A stretch of 64,000 nucleotides of DNA, from assembly GCA_937888595.1 (NCBI GenBank), contig CALARK010000011.1, forward strand, positions 6,108 to 70,107, read 5' to 3'. The notes under the pieces are model-generated. The model was not told the origin of the DNA and ran no database searches. It was given only the letters and a program-made list of their open reading frames with translations. Shown in pieces: positions 1-7,495 of the stretch. Position 1 is the stretch's first letter. Every line of letters starts with the position of its first letter. Position numbers and translations under genes: made by a program. Origin of the DNA: an uncultured Sterolibacteriaceae bacterium (GTDB lineage: Bacteria > Pseudomonadota > Gammaproteobacteria > Burkholderiales > Rhodocyclaceae).

Positions 1-324
1 CAGATCGTCACGGCGTTCGATACAAGATGTCCGACGATCACCAAAGGCTACGCCAAGGTGCGATCCACCGATCCCAAGCTGCAACACCCGAGCGATCCGA
101 CCCTGCTGCGCCAGTTTTCTCCGGCCGAGCACGCGAGAATCAAGGGGGTGCCCGAGCGGCTTGTTGATGGGTTGAGCGCAACCGTGGCGCACGAGCTTCT
201 AGGCCAGTCGATTTGCTACCGTCCGTTCCGGGCTGTCGGCAAGTTGATCGGCAAAACGCTCGATGCCTTCCGTCACCACGACGAGTGCGACGGCTTCCGG
301 CTTATCGGGGGCTGCGCCGCGTAG
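1..324 (+). CDS. DNA (cytosine-5) methyltransferase, C-terminal part
   Basis: The reading frame is open at the left edge, so only the last ~107 residues are present. The segment RQFSPAEHARIKGVP followed by HELLGQSI and PF is typical of the C-terminal target-recognition/helical end of plasmid and phage C5-cytosine methyltransferases. The catalytic PCQ and ENV motifs would lie upstream of the window and cannot be checked. Such enzymes methylate cytosine in a specific site and on plasmids usually protect against host restriction. In IncC-like plasmids a dcm-type gene sits near the recombination genes, which would fit if this plasmid closes from position 64000 back to 1 (inference). Confidence 0.7.
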   Translation, partial: QIVTAFDTRCPTITKGYAKVRSTDPKLQHPSDPTLLRQFSPAEHARIKGVPERLVDGLSATVAHELLGQSICYRPFRAVGKLIGKTLDAFRHHDECDGFRLIGGCAA

Positions 325-337
325 TGGCCATTAACCA

Positions 338-361
338 CCCAGAGGGGGCAGCCCCTCTGGG
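338..361 (+). promoter_or_regulatory. Leader hairpin before small membrane gene
   Basis: CCCAGAGGGG (338-347) pairs perfectly with CCCCTCTGGG (352-361) around a GCAG loop. It sits 47 bases before the ATG at 409 and is followed by GCTC and a second small GC-rich repeat. It resembles the leader hairpins found before genes at 57-63 kb. It could also act as a terminator for the methyltransferase gene, but no T-run follows it. Confidence 0.5.
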
Positions 362-408
362 ACTGCTCACGCGGGAATACAATCGCCCGCAAGGGCAGAA
401 AGGAAACC

Positions 409-666
409 ATGAAGAAAAAGCTCACGGTACTCGGCGAATACGTCGGACACCTGGCTGTCGGTGCGGCCATGTTCTTGGCTCTGCTGTTGTTTGGCGGGAG
501 CCTGAATATGATCGTGCATTGGGCTACCCCGATGATCGGAGACGATGGATTCTCGGACTTGATAAAAGTCGCCGAGAAAGTCATACTGTACGCAGACGTG
601 GCGTTCATCATCTGGTGGGCGATCTATTCGACATACAGGGCCATCAAGGAGATTATCAATGAATGA
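409..666 (+). CDS. Small membrane protein
   Basis: An 85-residue protein with a good ribosome binding site (AAAGGAAACC) just before the ATG. It has one clear hydrophobic segment at about residues 14-36 and a second, weaker one at about 62-76 (AFIIWWAIY), which suggests a two-pass inner-membrane protein. I do not recognise the family. Its stop overlaps the start of the next small gene by 8 bases, so the two are probably co-translated. The pair lies between a leader hairpin and a strong terminator and forms its own short transcription unit. Confidence 0.6.
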   Translation: MKKKLTVLGEYVGHLAVGAAMFLALLLFGGSLNMIVHWATPMIGDDGFSDLIKVAEKVILYADVAFIIWWAIYSTYRAIKEIINE

Positions 667-802
667 CTTCGTGAAAGGATTCATTCAGGGGGCGAAGGAA
701 ACCCCTCGCGGGTTCTTCGCGCCGGCAGTCGCTGTTTGGCGACTACTGGTAGGTGTTACAGACTCGCTGATTCGTAAAAGCGGCGGCAAAGCCCACGCTT
801 GA
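659..802 (+). CDS. 47-residue small protein with FAP motif
   Basis: Reads M-N-D-F-V-K-G-F-I-Q-G and continues to RKSGGKAHA. The ATG at 659 overlaps the end of the previous gene and is preceded by AAGGAG at about 649, a near-perfect ribosome binding site. The middle (GFFAPAVAVWRLL) looks like an amphipathic or membrane-touching helix. A very similar FAP-centred pattern occurs in the next small gene (MYFAPLIGAF), suggesting related short proteins. Function unknown. A strong terminator follows 15 bases after the stop. Confidence 0.6.
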   Translation: MNDFVKGFIQGAKETPRGFFAPAVAVWRLLVGVTDSLIRKSGGKAHA

Positions 803-816
803 CGAGCAAAACCACG

Positions 817-854
817 AACCGCCCAGGCAGCAATGCTTGGGCGGTTTTTTTTTT
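817..854 (+). terminator. Rho-independent terminator
   Basis: AACCGCCCAGGC (817-828) pairs with GCTTGGGCGGTT (835-846), with one G-T wobble, and is followed by a run of about ten T (845-854). It ends the two-gene unit 409-802. Confidence 0.9.
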
Positions 855-916
855 GGTGCTATTCTTCGCTCGTCTTAGCGTAACCGGCATCGAGTTGGTG
901 AAAGGAATGGTGAAAC

Positions 917-1063
917 ATGAATCCGACGATAAAGACGAGTGACAAGATCGATGTCAAGGGGGTCTTTCTCGACAGCCTGCGGATGTATTTCGCGCCGCTG
1001 ATCGGTGCATTCAAGGCGATCAAGGCTGAAATGGCCAGGATGGAGCGCAGGCATCACGCTTAA
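917..1063 (+). CDS. 48-residue small protein with FAP motif
   Basis: An ATG at 917 follows AAAGGAATGGTGAAAC, which contains a plausible ribosome binding site. The product ends in MERRHHA and contains MYFAPLIGAFKAIKAE, resembling GFFAPAVAVWRLL in the gene at 659. Both could be short amphipathic helices. It is bracketed by two terminators, so it is transcribed alone. Function unknown. Confidence 0.55.
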   Translation: MNPTIKTSDKIDVKGVFLDSLRMYFAPLIGAFKAIKAEMARMERRHHA

Positions 1064-1084
1064 CCTGACCGAAATCAAACCGGC

Positions 1085-1124
1085 ACGGCCAGTATTCCTT
1101 CGGGAATGCTGGCCGTTTTCTTTT
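1085..1124 (+). terminator. Terminator with TTCG tetraloop
   Basis: ACGGCCAGTATTCC (1085-1098) and GGAATGCTGGCCGT (1103-1116) form a 14-bp stem with one wobble pair around a TTCG tetraloop, followed by TTTTCTTTT. The sequence is typical of a strong intrinsic terminator. It may also serve the convergent minus-strand WGR operon. Confidence 0.9.
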
Positions 1125-1166
1125 GTGCGAAAGCGCGACCAGTCGGATCACGTAGCTGCTGGTTAG

Positions 1167-1394
1167 TTACGCAGGCAAGGGATGTGTCGGTCGATAGCCG
1201 CGTCGAGTGCGCAATCGCCGGATGCGCTCAAACTCGTTCCGCGCATCCTCTTCGTTCATGAAGACCTGACGTTTCAGACCGCCACGGCGATTCCTTAGTC
1301 CGTACCATCGGCGAAACAAGACAAAGGTTCCGAACAGGTCTTGTTCCAGCACCAGGATGTAGCCGCGCGTATCAGTCTGGAATTCGAGGCGCAC
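1167..1394 (-). CDS. WGR-domain protein
   Basis: A 75-residue protein that is essentially one WGR domain. YILVLEQDLFG is followed by RRWYGLRNRRGG, the position of the family W-G-R signature, here W-Y-G. It ends with a basic RTRRGYRP tail. WGR domains bind nucleic acid and are known from PARP-type proteins and many small plasmid or phage proteins. The gene starts 3 bases after the recombinase gene ends, so it is the last gene of the operon running from the ParM-like gene. A role beside the recombinase or partition genes is inference only. Confidence 0.75.
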   Translation of the reverse strand: MRLEFQTDTRGYILVLEQDLFGTFVLFRRWYGLRNRRGGLKRQVFMNEEDARNEFERIRRLRTRRGYRPTHPLPA

Positions 1395-1397
1395 GAA

Positions 1398-3287
1398 CTA
1401 CCCCTTCTCAAGCGCCGTGAGGATTTGCCACGCCTGTTCTTCGCTGGACTCGGTGTAGATGCTCGTCGTCTCAATGCTCTTGTGGCCAAAGAGCTTCTGA
1501 ATGATCGAGGTCGGTACATCATCGAGGGCAAGCATGTTGCCGCGCGTATGCCTGATCCAGTGCGATGACGCGCGCGCGAAAGCCTTGGCCTCGTGCGCCC
1601 TGCCGGCGTCGCGCAGCGAGCGCGCCACGTCGTCAAACAGCCATTTCGTCAAACGGTAGATCGAATTGTAGGAAATCCCTTCCTTGCCGTCCAAGCGTGC
1701 CAGTAGGGGAGTTTCCGGTGGATTCTCCAGCGGATCGGGATGAAGGCCGCGCCCGGCAAGGTATTCGCCGATCAGAGCCATCGTCGCACCAGTGACCGGC
1801 ACCGCGCGCCACGCGCCCCCTTTGCCGAGCACCTTGAGCATCCAGCGCACGCCGATCCCTGCCGGCGCTGGCATGGTGTAGAAGCGGCCGAGCTTAACGT
1901 CAGCCAGTTCCGCACCACGCATCCCCGTGGCCAGCGCGAAGGGCAGCAGAAACCGCAGGCGCTGAGTGTGCGCGTTGATCGGCTTGGCGTTCAAATGTGC
2001 GATCAGGTAATCCCATTGCGCGCGCGAGAACACGCGGGTCAATTCGAGGTGAACGTTCTCACTCGACTCAGGGGCAACTTTCTTGCCGACCTGCATCCAC
2101 GGGTTGTAGCGGCAATACTGCACGCCGACCAACCACATGAATAGTGCGCCGATGACCGTAAGCGCATGCTTGATGCTTATCGGCGACAAAGGTCCGTCAA
2201 ACGGTCGCCAGTCTGGGCTGAACCGGGGTATTTGACGCTTTGCGATCCAGTCCTTTTGCGGTATCCGATAGGGCCACTCGCCATCATCGACACGGCCCAG
2301 GCTATAAAGCCAGTCGCGGTAATCCGAGCAGTCCTGCACGTTCAGGCTGGAAAGCGCCTTGCCTCGCTCAAGTATGGCCCACAACAGAAGACGCTCTGCC
2401 TCTTTTCGATAGACGCGCTCGGTGTTCTTGCTGGTGGCCTTGACGTCGAGCCATGCGTTGATCGCCTCGCGGTCATTGCTGGCGTCGATCTGCGGCACTG
2501 TGGGCATGCGATTGTCGGCTGCTGTGCCATCCAGTTCGGCCGGCACGCGCAAGCATTCGATTGGCACGATCCCCGTGCGCTGCTTACGGCCGGCAACCAG
2601 CGCCGTCGCCGGCAGGCTGCGGCTGGGAGTGGTCGCCGATGCGGGTAGCGCACCAAGAGACGATTCATAGCCGCCCAACCAGCGCACAATGCGCTGTGCG
2701 CCGCTGACGCCGAGCTTGGGCACGCCAGACCACCAGCGATAGCCCTTTGAGGCGATCCGTGCCATCAGGTCGCCTATCGTGTGGATTCCGCCACCTATGA
2801 GACGATGCGCCACGCTTTTATCGAACCACGCCGACACAAGATCGGCCGGAACTGGCTCGGTCGCCACCAGCTTCTCAAGCCATAGCAGCGCATCCAACTG
2901 GCGTTGCAGCAACCGCTGGCGCTGCGAAGCCTTTCTGTTCTGGGCAGCAGGGTAGGCGGCAAGATATTCCGCGATCAGTTCTTCTTCGCTGTAAAACCCG
3001 CTAGGGTCGTGTTCCGCACGGAAATCTTCGAGAGACGGCAGATTGCTCTCGGTTGCCGAGGCGCTGGTGAGACGCAGGCGCAGCAGCCGTGCCTCGCCAT
3101 GCTTGACATGCCGCAGCGCCGCCTGGCGTAGCGAATCTCTCACCCATTGCAGAGTGCTCTTGGCCAGCCTCAGATCAAGGCCGGTTTCAAGATACCGATC
3201 CGCCAGCACGCGAATATCCAACCCTTCGAGCCAGCCACGGTAGAACGCGAAGTGGTTGAAACCGAGCTTGCGATCAATGACGCTCAT
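1398..3287 (-). CDS. Tyrosine recombinase with long N-terminal extension
   Basis: A 629-residue phage-integrase-type recombinase, about twice the length of XerC/D. The C-terminal half has the catalytic set: R457 in TGMRGAE, H576 and R579 in HWIRHTRG, H602 in LFGHKS and the nucleophile Y611 in SIYTE. The first ~260 residues are an extra region rich in helices (DUF3701-like organisation), with a possible helix-hairpin-helix stretch around GGGIHTIGDLMARI. The gene follows the ParR-like gene by 10 bases in the same operon. On a plasmid such an enzyme most likely resolves multimers, though integration into a chromosome is also possible. I found no attachment-site candidates. Confidence 0.85.
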   Translation of the reverse strand: MSVIDRKLGFNHFAFYRGWLEGLDIRVLADRYLETGLDLRLAKSTLQWVRDSLRQAALRHVKHGEARLLRLRLTSASATESNLPSLEDFRAEHDPSGFYSEEELIAEYLAAYPAAQNRKASQRQRLLQRQLDALLWLEKLVATEPVPADLVSAWFDKSVAHRLIGGGIHTIGDLMARIASKGYRWWSGVPKLGVSGAQRIVRWLGGYESSLGALPASATTPSRSLPATALVAGRKQRTGIVPIECLRVPAELDGTAADNRMPTVPQIDASNDREAINAWLDVKATSKNTERVYRKEAERLLLWAILERGKALSSLNVQDCSDYRDWLYSLGRVDDGEWPYRIPQKDWIAKRQIPRFSPDWRPFDGPLSPISIKHALTVIGALFMWLVGVQYCRYNPWMQVGKKVAPESSENVHLELTRVFSRAQWDYLIAHLNAKPINAHTQRLRFLLPFALATGMRGAELADVKLGRFYTMPAPAGIGVRWMLKVLGKGGAWRAVPVTGATMALIGEYLAGRGLHPDPLENPPETPLLARLDGKEGISYNSIYRLTKWLFDDVARSLRDAGRAHEAKAFARASSHWIRHTRGNMLALDDVPTSIIQKLFGHKSIETTSIYTESSEEQAWQILTALEKG

Positions 3288-3296
3288 GGCAGTTGA

Positions 3297-3566
3297 TTAG
3301 ATGCTATCCGCGAGCTTCTTTGCTTTGTCTCGCCTCACGCCGCCCTTCGCCGTCGTTTGCTCTGGAACATGGGCTGCAAGCGCGGATGCGCTGTCAGCCA
3401 ACGCGGCGGGAAGCGGCGCGCGCCCCCGCAGCGAGGCAAGGCCGATAGCGGCCAGCGTGCGGATGCGTTCCGCCCGATGACGCACCGGGATACTCTCGAT
3501 AGCCTCATAGAGTTCCTTGTGCGCTTCGGGAATGGTCAGCAACATCCGCAACGAGGGTTTTGTCAC
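3297..3566 (-). CDS. ParR/StbB-like partition partner
   Basis: An 89-residue basic protein beginning MTKPSLRMLLTIPEAHKE. Its start overlaps the stop of the ParM-like gene by 4 bases (ATGA), the usual arrangement of parM and its DNA-binding adaptor. By position it should bind the centromere repeats upstream of the operon and cap the actin-like filament. There is no unmistakable ribbon-helix-helix signature, so the call rests mainly on size, charge and context. Confidence 0.5.
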   Translation of the reverse strand: MTKPSLRMLLTIPEAHKELYEAIESIPVRHRAERIRTLAAIGLASLRGRAPLPAALADSASALAAHVPEQTTAKGGVRRDKAKKLADSI

Positions 3567-4543
3567 AGTGAGGCTCCCATGTGCCAGAACCCGCGAGCAT
3601 TGGCCAACTCGGAGTGCTTGGCGGAAACAACGTCGATGTTATGGAAAGCGGCCTTGACTGCCGCCGCGAAGAAATCCGCCCCCCCGCCAACCATCAGCAC
3701 CTTGTCGATGGGCTTGTTGCGTTTGCGGAGCGACTGCTGGATGGACTCGACCACAACCGGGGCAACCTTGGCCGCTGCCGCCTCGATATAGGGCTTGATT
3801 TCGACTCGTTTGCCCAGAACCGTTACGGTCGGCTTTGCGGCGCGCAATGCGCCTTCCAGGTGCTCTTCGCCGATCTTCACGCCATAGTCGATACCGATCA
3901 GCTTGGCCGCTTCCGCTAGCACCACGGAAGATGCCTCAAGGCTTGTGCTGGAAGATGTCTTATCGAGAATGTTATCGGCGATCACGACCCAATCGACGGA
4001 GAAGAATCCGGGGTCAACGACAAGAACGTGCATATCGTCGAAGTCATCGCCCGTCTGGTCAGCGAAGTCGAGGAAGCCGCCGACAGGTTGCGGAACCACC
4101 TTGACGGTTTCTACAGTGACGGTGCGCTTGGGCGTCACCCGATGCTTGCCCTGCATTTGCTTGGCCAGCGCGATCCGCTTGTCCTCGTCAAGGTATTGAG
4201 ACACGGGCAGGCCGGTAACGAGGGTGTTGACCGTATCGAACTCGGACAGGAGCAGCCCCGCGTGAAAGAGCGCCCTGTAGGACTGGCTTGCGGGGTAGTC
4301 GGCATGTAGCGACCGCGACCACATTGCCGCCTTGTCACTGGAGACGCCAGCGATGAACGGCTGTTCATCGACCAGCACATGCAGGTAGTCGACGCTGGCG
4401 CTGCCATCTGCAAGATCGCCGAAACGATCTGCCGGCGCCGCACCAGCAGGCCGAATCAGCGTTGCGCATGCGCCGGCCGAGGGCTTGCCGTATGCCACTT
4501 TGAGGTTGGAATAGCCGATGTCGATGCCGACGATGTTGTTCAC
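3563..4543 (-). CDS. parM: ParM/StbA-like actin-type partition ATPase
   Basis: A 326-residue actin-like ATPase. The phosphate-1 loop is GIDIGYSNLK (residues 6-15), phosphate-2 is VVDPGFFSVDW and the adenosine motif is VLMVGGGADFF. These are the conserved motifs of the plasmid ParM/StbA/Alp group, which push plasmid copies apart by filament growth. The start codon is GTG, preceded by AAAGGGA. It leads an operon with the ParR-like gene, the tyrosine recombinase and the WGR protein. Short direct repeats just upstream are candidate parC sites. The plasmid also has a ParA-type system at 15.5 kb, so one of the two may serve a different purpose. Confidence 0.8.
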   Translation of the reverse strand: MNNIVGIDIGYSNLKVAYGKPSAGACATLIRPAGAAPADRFGDLADGSASVDYLHVLVDEQPFIAGVSSDKAAMWSRSLHADYPASQSYRALFHAGLLLSEFDTVNTLVTGLPVSQYLDEDKRIALAKQMQGKHRVTPKRTVTVETVKVVPQPVGGFLDFADQTGDDFDDMHVLVVDPGFFSVDWVVIADNILDKTSSSTSLEASSVVLAEAAKLIGIDYGVKIGEEHLEGALRAAKPTVTVLGKRVEIKPYIEAAAAKVAPVVVESIQQSLRKRNKPIDKVLMVGGGADFFAAAVKAAFHNIDVVSAKHSELANARGFWHMGASL

Positions 4544-4583
4544 GATGCGTCCCTTTCGAGTTGAGAGTGTGTTGGTCTATCGC

Positions 4584-4655
4584 CACTCAACTTCCAGTCC
4601 ACTTTAACTGCGGAAGCGTGGCGACGCAACGAATGATATACCGCCAGTCGACTTT
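4584..4655. repeat. 11-bp direct repeats upstream of parM-like gene (parC candidate)
   Basis: On the minus strand AAAGTGGACTG (4605-4595) and GAAGTTGAGTG (4594-4584) are two abutting 11-bp repeats. A third related copy, AAAGTCGACTG, lies at 4655-4645. Plasmid R1 parC is built from 11-bp direct repeats that bind ParR, so these are reasonable centromere candidates. They also sit where the operon promoter should be. Only three copies are visible, fewer than in R1. Confidence 0.45.
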
Positions 4656-4722
4656 TAGGAGATAAAAAGATCATACTAAGGAACCTGCTGGAAAATATAG
4701 ATGCTAATATGAACCCAGCGGC

Positions 4723-4925
4723 GGAAAGGACTTCCGGTTTTCCACCTGACTCCTGTGGGAAAGCAGTTGGTGTCCCACAAGGGAGAACCGGAATGTCGTC
4801 GTTAAGAAGCAAACGCGGTAAGCATGTGGAAAAGCAGTCGGTTTTCCACATGAAATTTGCGGCAAAGCAGGAACCAATGAATAGCGGTCGCCGGCCATGT
4901 GGAAAAGCGGTCGGTTTGCCTCATC
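4723..4925. repeat. Spaced inverted repeats upstream of mobI (oriT candidate)
   Basis: Four related inverted repeats share a core GCRGTYGG flanked by GGAAA and TTTCC arms. The best copy (4823-4852) has perfect 11-bp arms CATGTGGAAAA and TTTTCCACATG. Others are at 4754-4779 (arms TGTGGGA/TCCCACA), 4896-4925 (right arm decayed) and a weaker one at 4723-4746. The cores of the last three start at 4763, 4834 and 4907, about 72 bp apart. In SXT and IncA/C elements oriT lies directly upstream of mobI, so this 400-base gene-free stretch (4544-4950) is the likely transfer origin. The repeats could instead be regulator sites. Confidence 0.5.
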
Positions 4926-4950
4926 AGTAAAAAGAGGGAATCTGGTCAGT

Positions 4951-5397
4951 ATGGCGAAGCAGAAAATCAGGACAGCCGAAGAGGCGATATGGGCGCTCGA
5001 AGCCTACTCGGAACACGTGTACGAGATGGCGGTAGGGATCGCTGATCGGTATTGGGACTTCATCTACGAGCGCAACCCGAAACTGGAGTGGGATCAGCGC
5101 AGCCGGCTATTCCTGCGGTGCCGCAAAACCGGCAACTCGGTTCAGATCGAGTGGTACGAGACACGCTGGGTGGGGGCGAAGAAGAACGGCACGCGAAAGG
5201 CGATCCGCACCTACATCAGTAAGCCGAAGGCGGGGTTTTCGTACTCGACGGCGAAGCTGCTGGCGCTAGCGCAGGAATGGGAATCCGACCTCGTGCTGGA
5301 AACGGAAGCCAGGCTGGCGGAATGCCGGCGTGAGGCGCATGCGATCACGCGCGCGATCTACGCACTGCGGCCCTTGCTGAACAAAGACCCGGTGTAG
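4951..5397 (+). CDS. mobI: MobI-like conjugative transfer protein
   Basis: The start chosen is ATG 4951 (MAKQKIRTAEEAI), which has AAAGAGGGAA upstream; an upstream in-frame ATG at 4897 lies inside the repeat region. The 148-residue product has the layout of MobI(A/C) proteins: an early helix with WDFIYERN, then SVQIEWYETRWVG, a basic stretch, then ISKPKAGFSY and a C-terminal helix of acidic and arginine-rich repeats. MobI is an auxiliary factor needed with the MobH relaxase TraI to process oriT in SXT and IncA/C elements. The call fits the MobH relaxase at 44.3 kb. Similarity was judged by eye, so the family assignment is probable rather than certain. Confidence 0.6.
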   Translation: MAKQKIRTAEEAIWALEAYSEHVYEMAVGIADRYWDFIYERNPKLEWDQRSRLFLRCRKTGNSVQIEWYETRWVGAKKNGTRKAIRTYISKPKAGFSYSTAKLLALAQEWESDLVLETEARLAECRREAHAITRAIYALRPLLNKDPV

Positions 5398-5424
5398 CAG
5401 TTCAACCTTTCTCTGGAGGGATCA

Positions 5425-6105
5425 ATGCAGCACTTGGACAAATTTCAGGCTGTGGTGACACTGAACGGGAGCGTCGCCTTCTATGAGCATTGCAGCGGCG
5501 TTCCCCGCGTGTGGGGCAAGGCTGACGATCATCTGTCCGATCTGGAAGTGATGCAGGGACTTCTGCGCGCGGCCGAATGCACGCCCATCCCGCAGTGCCT
5601 CATCAACATATCGCTCGCCTCGACTCTTGGGTATCGTGGCCAGAGGCTACTGCACATGATCCGCGACCTACAGGGCGGCGAGCGCGGAGTGATCGGCTTG
5701 GAGATAACCGAACACGGCGTCCACCTGGGCCATACTGCCGACGTGGGGCGCTTCATCAGGCTGGCGAGGGATCAGGGGCTTGCGGTTGCCCTGGACGGTG
5801 TGGAATCCGATCATCCATTCAGCCATCATTCATTCGCATGGCGCGCAGGAATCACGCATGTCAAGATCAGGGCTTCCGAGGAAGACTTCGCCCAACTGGC
5901 TGGTGATTTCCGTGACCGAGGCATCAAAGTCATTGCAAAGCACGTCGAGCATCGTGACCAGCTAATGCGCGCGCGCCAGTCGGCAGACTACCTCCAAGGA
6001 TTTCTGATCGCCAGACCGCGACCACTGCCTGTCTCTGAGCGCGCCCAACCCGATCCGGCTGCGGGGAAGATCGTTCCCATGCCAGGTCAAGACGCAACGA
6101 CGTAG
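5425..6105 (+). CDS. Degenerate EAL-domain protein
   Basis: A 226-residue stand-alone EAL domain (cyclic-di-GMP phosphodiesterase fold). Recognisable blocks are YEHC (E21, where YEAL is expected), INIS (N61), LEITE (E93), VALDG (D124), VKI (K147), KHVEH (E175) and DYLQGFLIARP. The usual second aspartate of the DDFGTG loop is a glycine (G125), so catalysis is doubtful and the protein may only bind cyclic-di-GMP or another partner. It follows the MobI-like gene by 27 bases with an AGGGATC ribosome binding site, so the two are probably co-transcribed. A second, better preserved EAL protein lies in the traD operon. Confidence 0.75.
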   Translation: MQHLDKFQAVVTLNGSVAFYEHCSGVPRVWGKADDHLSDLEVMQGLLRAAECTPIPQCLINISLASTLGYRGQRLLHMIRDLQGGERGVIGLEITEHGVHLGHTADVGRFIRLARDQGLAVALDGVESDHPFSHHSFAWRAGITHVKIRASEEDFAQLAGDFRDRGIKVIAKHVEHRDQLMRARQSADYLQGFLIARPRPLPVSERAQPDPAAGKIVPMPGQDATT

Positions 6106-6149
6106 GCGCATTCGAGAAACGAACACCCACAACCACACGGAGCAAACAC

Positions 6150-6368
6150 ATGAAAAAACCTGTCATCGACGGAAATTGGGTCAAGGCGAAGCGCGCAAAG
6201 CTCGGCATGAACCAGAGCGAATTCTGGTCCGAACTCGGCGTCACTCAAAGCGGCGGCTCGCGCTACGAAAGCGGCCGGGCGATACCTACGCCTGTCCGGA
6301 AGCTGGTCTTTCTGCGCTACGTGGAAGGGCTGACGCCAAAGCAACTCGCCGCCCTGCGGAAAGCCTGA
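6150..6368 (+). CDS. XRE-type helix-turn-helix regulator
   Basis: A 72-residue protein with a single helix-turn-helix: QSEFWSELGVTQSGGSRYESG is the family pattern, followed by PTPVRKLVFLRYVEGL. It should bind DNA as a dimer, probably regulating its own region. The nuclease gene starts 3 bases after its stop. No operator stands out in the 45 bases upstream. Confidence 0.75.
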   Translation: MKKPVIDGNWVKAKRAKLGMNQSEFWSELGVTQSGGSRYESGRAIPTPVRKLVFLRYVEGLTPKQLAALRKA

Positions 6369-6371
6369 CCC

Positions 6372-6854
6372 ATGCCGGCCACCAAAAGGCTCGTATGGGC
6401 CTTTCTTGGCCTCTCTGTTGCGTTTTCTGGTGTCGCCGCAGGGGAAACCCTCACCGGCCGCATTGTCGGCGTTCTGGACGGCGATACCGTCATCCTGCTC
6501 GACGGCCGGAAGCAACACCGCATCCGCCTGGCCGAAATCGACGCGCCGGAGAAAACGCAGGCGTTTGGCCAGCGCTCGAAAGAATCACTTGCGGAACTCG
6601 TCTACGGCCGCGAGGCTACGGCCGCATGCCCGACCGTGGATCGCTACGGCAGATCGGTATGCAGAATCACCGTGGCAGGCGTCGACGTCAATCTCCAGCA
6701 AGTGCGCCGAGGCATGGCGTGGGCCTATGACCGCTACGCTGCCGATCCGCGTATATTTGAGGCGCAGCGCGAGGCCCGCGCGGATCGGCGTGGCCTGTGG
6801 ATCGAAGCTGGAGCAATCCCGCCATGGGAATACCGGAAACAGCCGGCGCGCTAA
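6372..6854 (+). CDS. Secreted thermonuclease-type (SNase) nuclease
   Basis: A 160-residue staphylococcal-nuclease-family protein with an N-terminal signal peptide (cleavage near VAAGE, residue ~23). The core has VLDGDTVIL, IRLAEIDAPE (catalytic Arg and Asp), the segment around QRSKESL, DRYGRSV and ADRRGLW. It is predicted to cut DNA or RNA in the periplasm with calcium. Similar nucleases are common on conjugative plasmids; their role in transfer is unclear. Its stop overlaps the convergent gene on the minus strand by 4 bases. Confidence 0.85.
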   Translation: MPATKRLVWAFLGLSVAFSGVAAGETLTGRIVGVLDGDTVILLDGRKQHRIRLAEIDAPEKTQAFGQRSKESLAELVYGREATAACPTVDRYGRSVCRITVAGVDVNLQQVRRGMAWAYDRYAADPRIFEAQREARADRRGLWIEAGAIPPWEYRKQPAR

Positions 6855-7495
6855 ATCTCGGTGGTGGTGTCAACCACGGTGATGAAGGTCTTCTGGCCTT
6901 GATTCCAGCGGTCGCGGCAACCGGGATCGGACAGCGCCTCAAGTAGCGCCCTGTTCATCTCGTAGCGCGTTATGTCGTAACCACTGGCCCGCAATTTCCG
7001 GGTCATTTGCAGGATATACCTTGCAGAATTCGCCATCCGTTGAGCGGAAATGATGTTCTGCATGGGTGACGCGGTATCGTAAAACGTGACCTTGCAAGAG
7101 ACGCCATCCAGCGAGTGGTGCTGCCGGCACGCGGACGGGCGAACGCTGTAGGCGCTGCACAACCCATTCTGGAGAAGAGCGCAAGCGATGTTGGTGGCGA
7201 TGTGCTCATCCACGCTCATGCTCTCGATTCGCTCGACGTTGGCCAACAAGGCGCGACGTATCTGCCCCTGGGCGTCTTCGGCAAGCGTCCGAATGTAATC
7301 CGCCAGCGCGAAGACCTCATGCGGATAGACGTAAACGTGATAATGGCAGCAGTAACTACAGCCCTGAGCGCAGGCGAGCTTTTCTGGAGCCGACGCCAGG
7401 GCGGCGTCCATCCCTGACAGCAGTGCGGACGCAAGCGAAGTCTGGCTCTGCGCCTTGCGTTGCTCGAAAGTGCCACGCTGTTTAGCTTGTCCCAT
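6851..7495 (-). CDS. YkgJ-family cysteine-cluster protein
   Basis: A 214-residue protein starting MGQAKQRGTFEQRK (ATG at 7495, preferred to an upstream start at 7528). It carries CAQGCSYCCHYHVYVYP, then NIACALL..GLCSAYSVRPSACRQHH, the CxxxCxxCC plus later cysteine pattern of the YkgJ (UPF0153) family. That family is thought to coordinate zinc or an iron-sulfur cluster. The specific function is unknown. It is the last gene of the minus-strand run. Another gene at 8270 begins with a very similar MGQARKRG stretch. Confidence 0.75.
   Translation of the reverse strand: MGQAKQRGTFEQRKAQSQTSLASALLSGMDAALASAPEKLACAQGCSYCCHYHVYVYPHEVFALADYIRTLAEDAQGQIRRALLANVERIESMSVDEHIATNIACALLQNGLCSAYSVRPSACRQHHSLDGVSCKVTFYDTASPMQNIISAQRMANSARYILQMTRKLRASGYDITRYEMNRALLEALSDPGCRDRWNQGQKTFITVVDTTTEI

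Noticed and set aside
1398..3287. Window as an integrated element because of the tyrosine recombinase
   Set aside because: No attachment repeats or chromosomal genes were seen, while an iteron origin, an initiator and two partition systems point to a plasmid.
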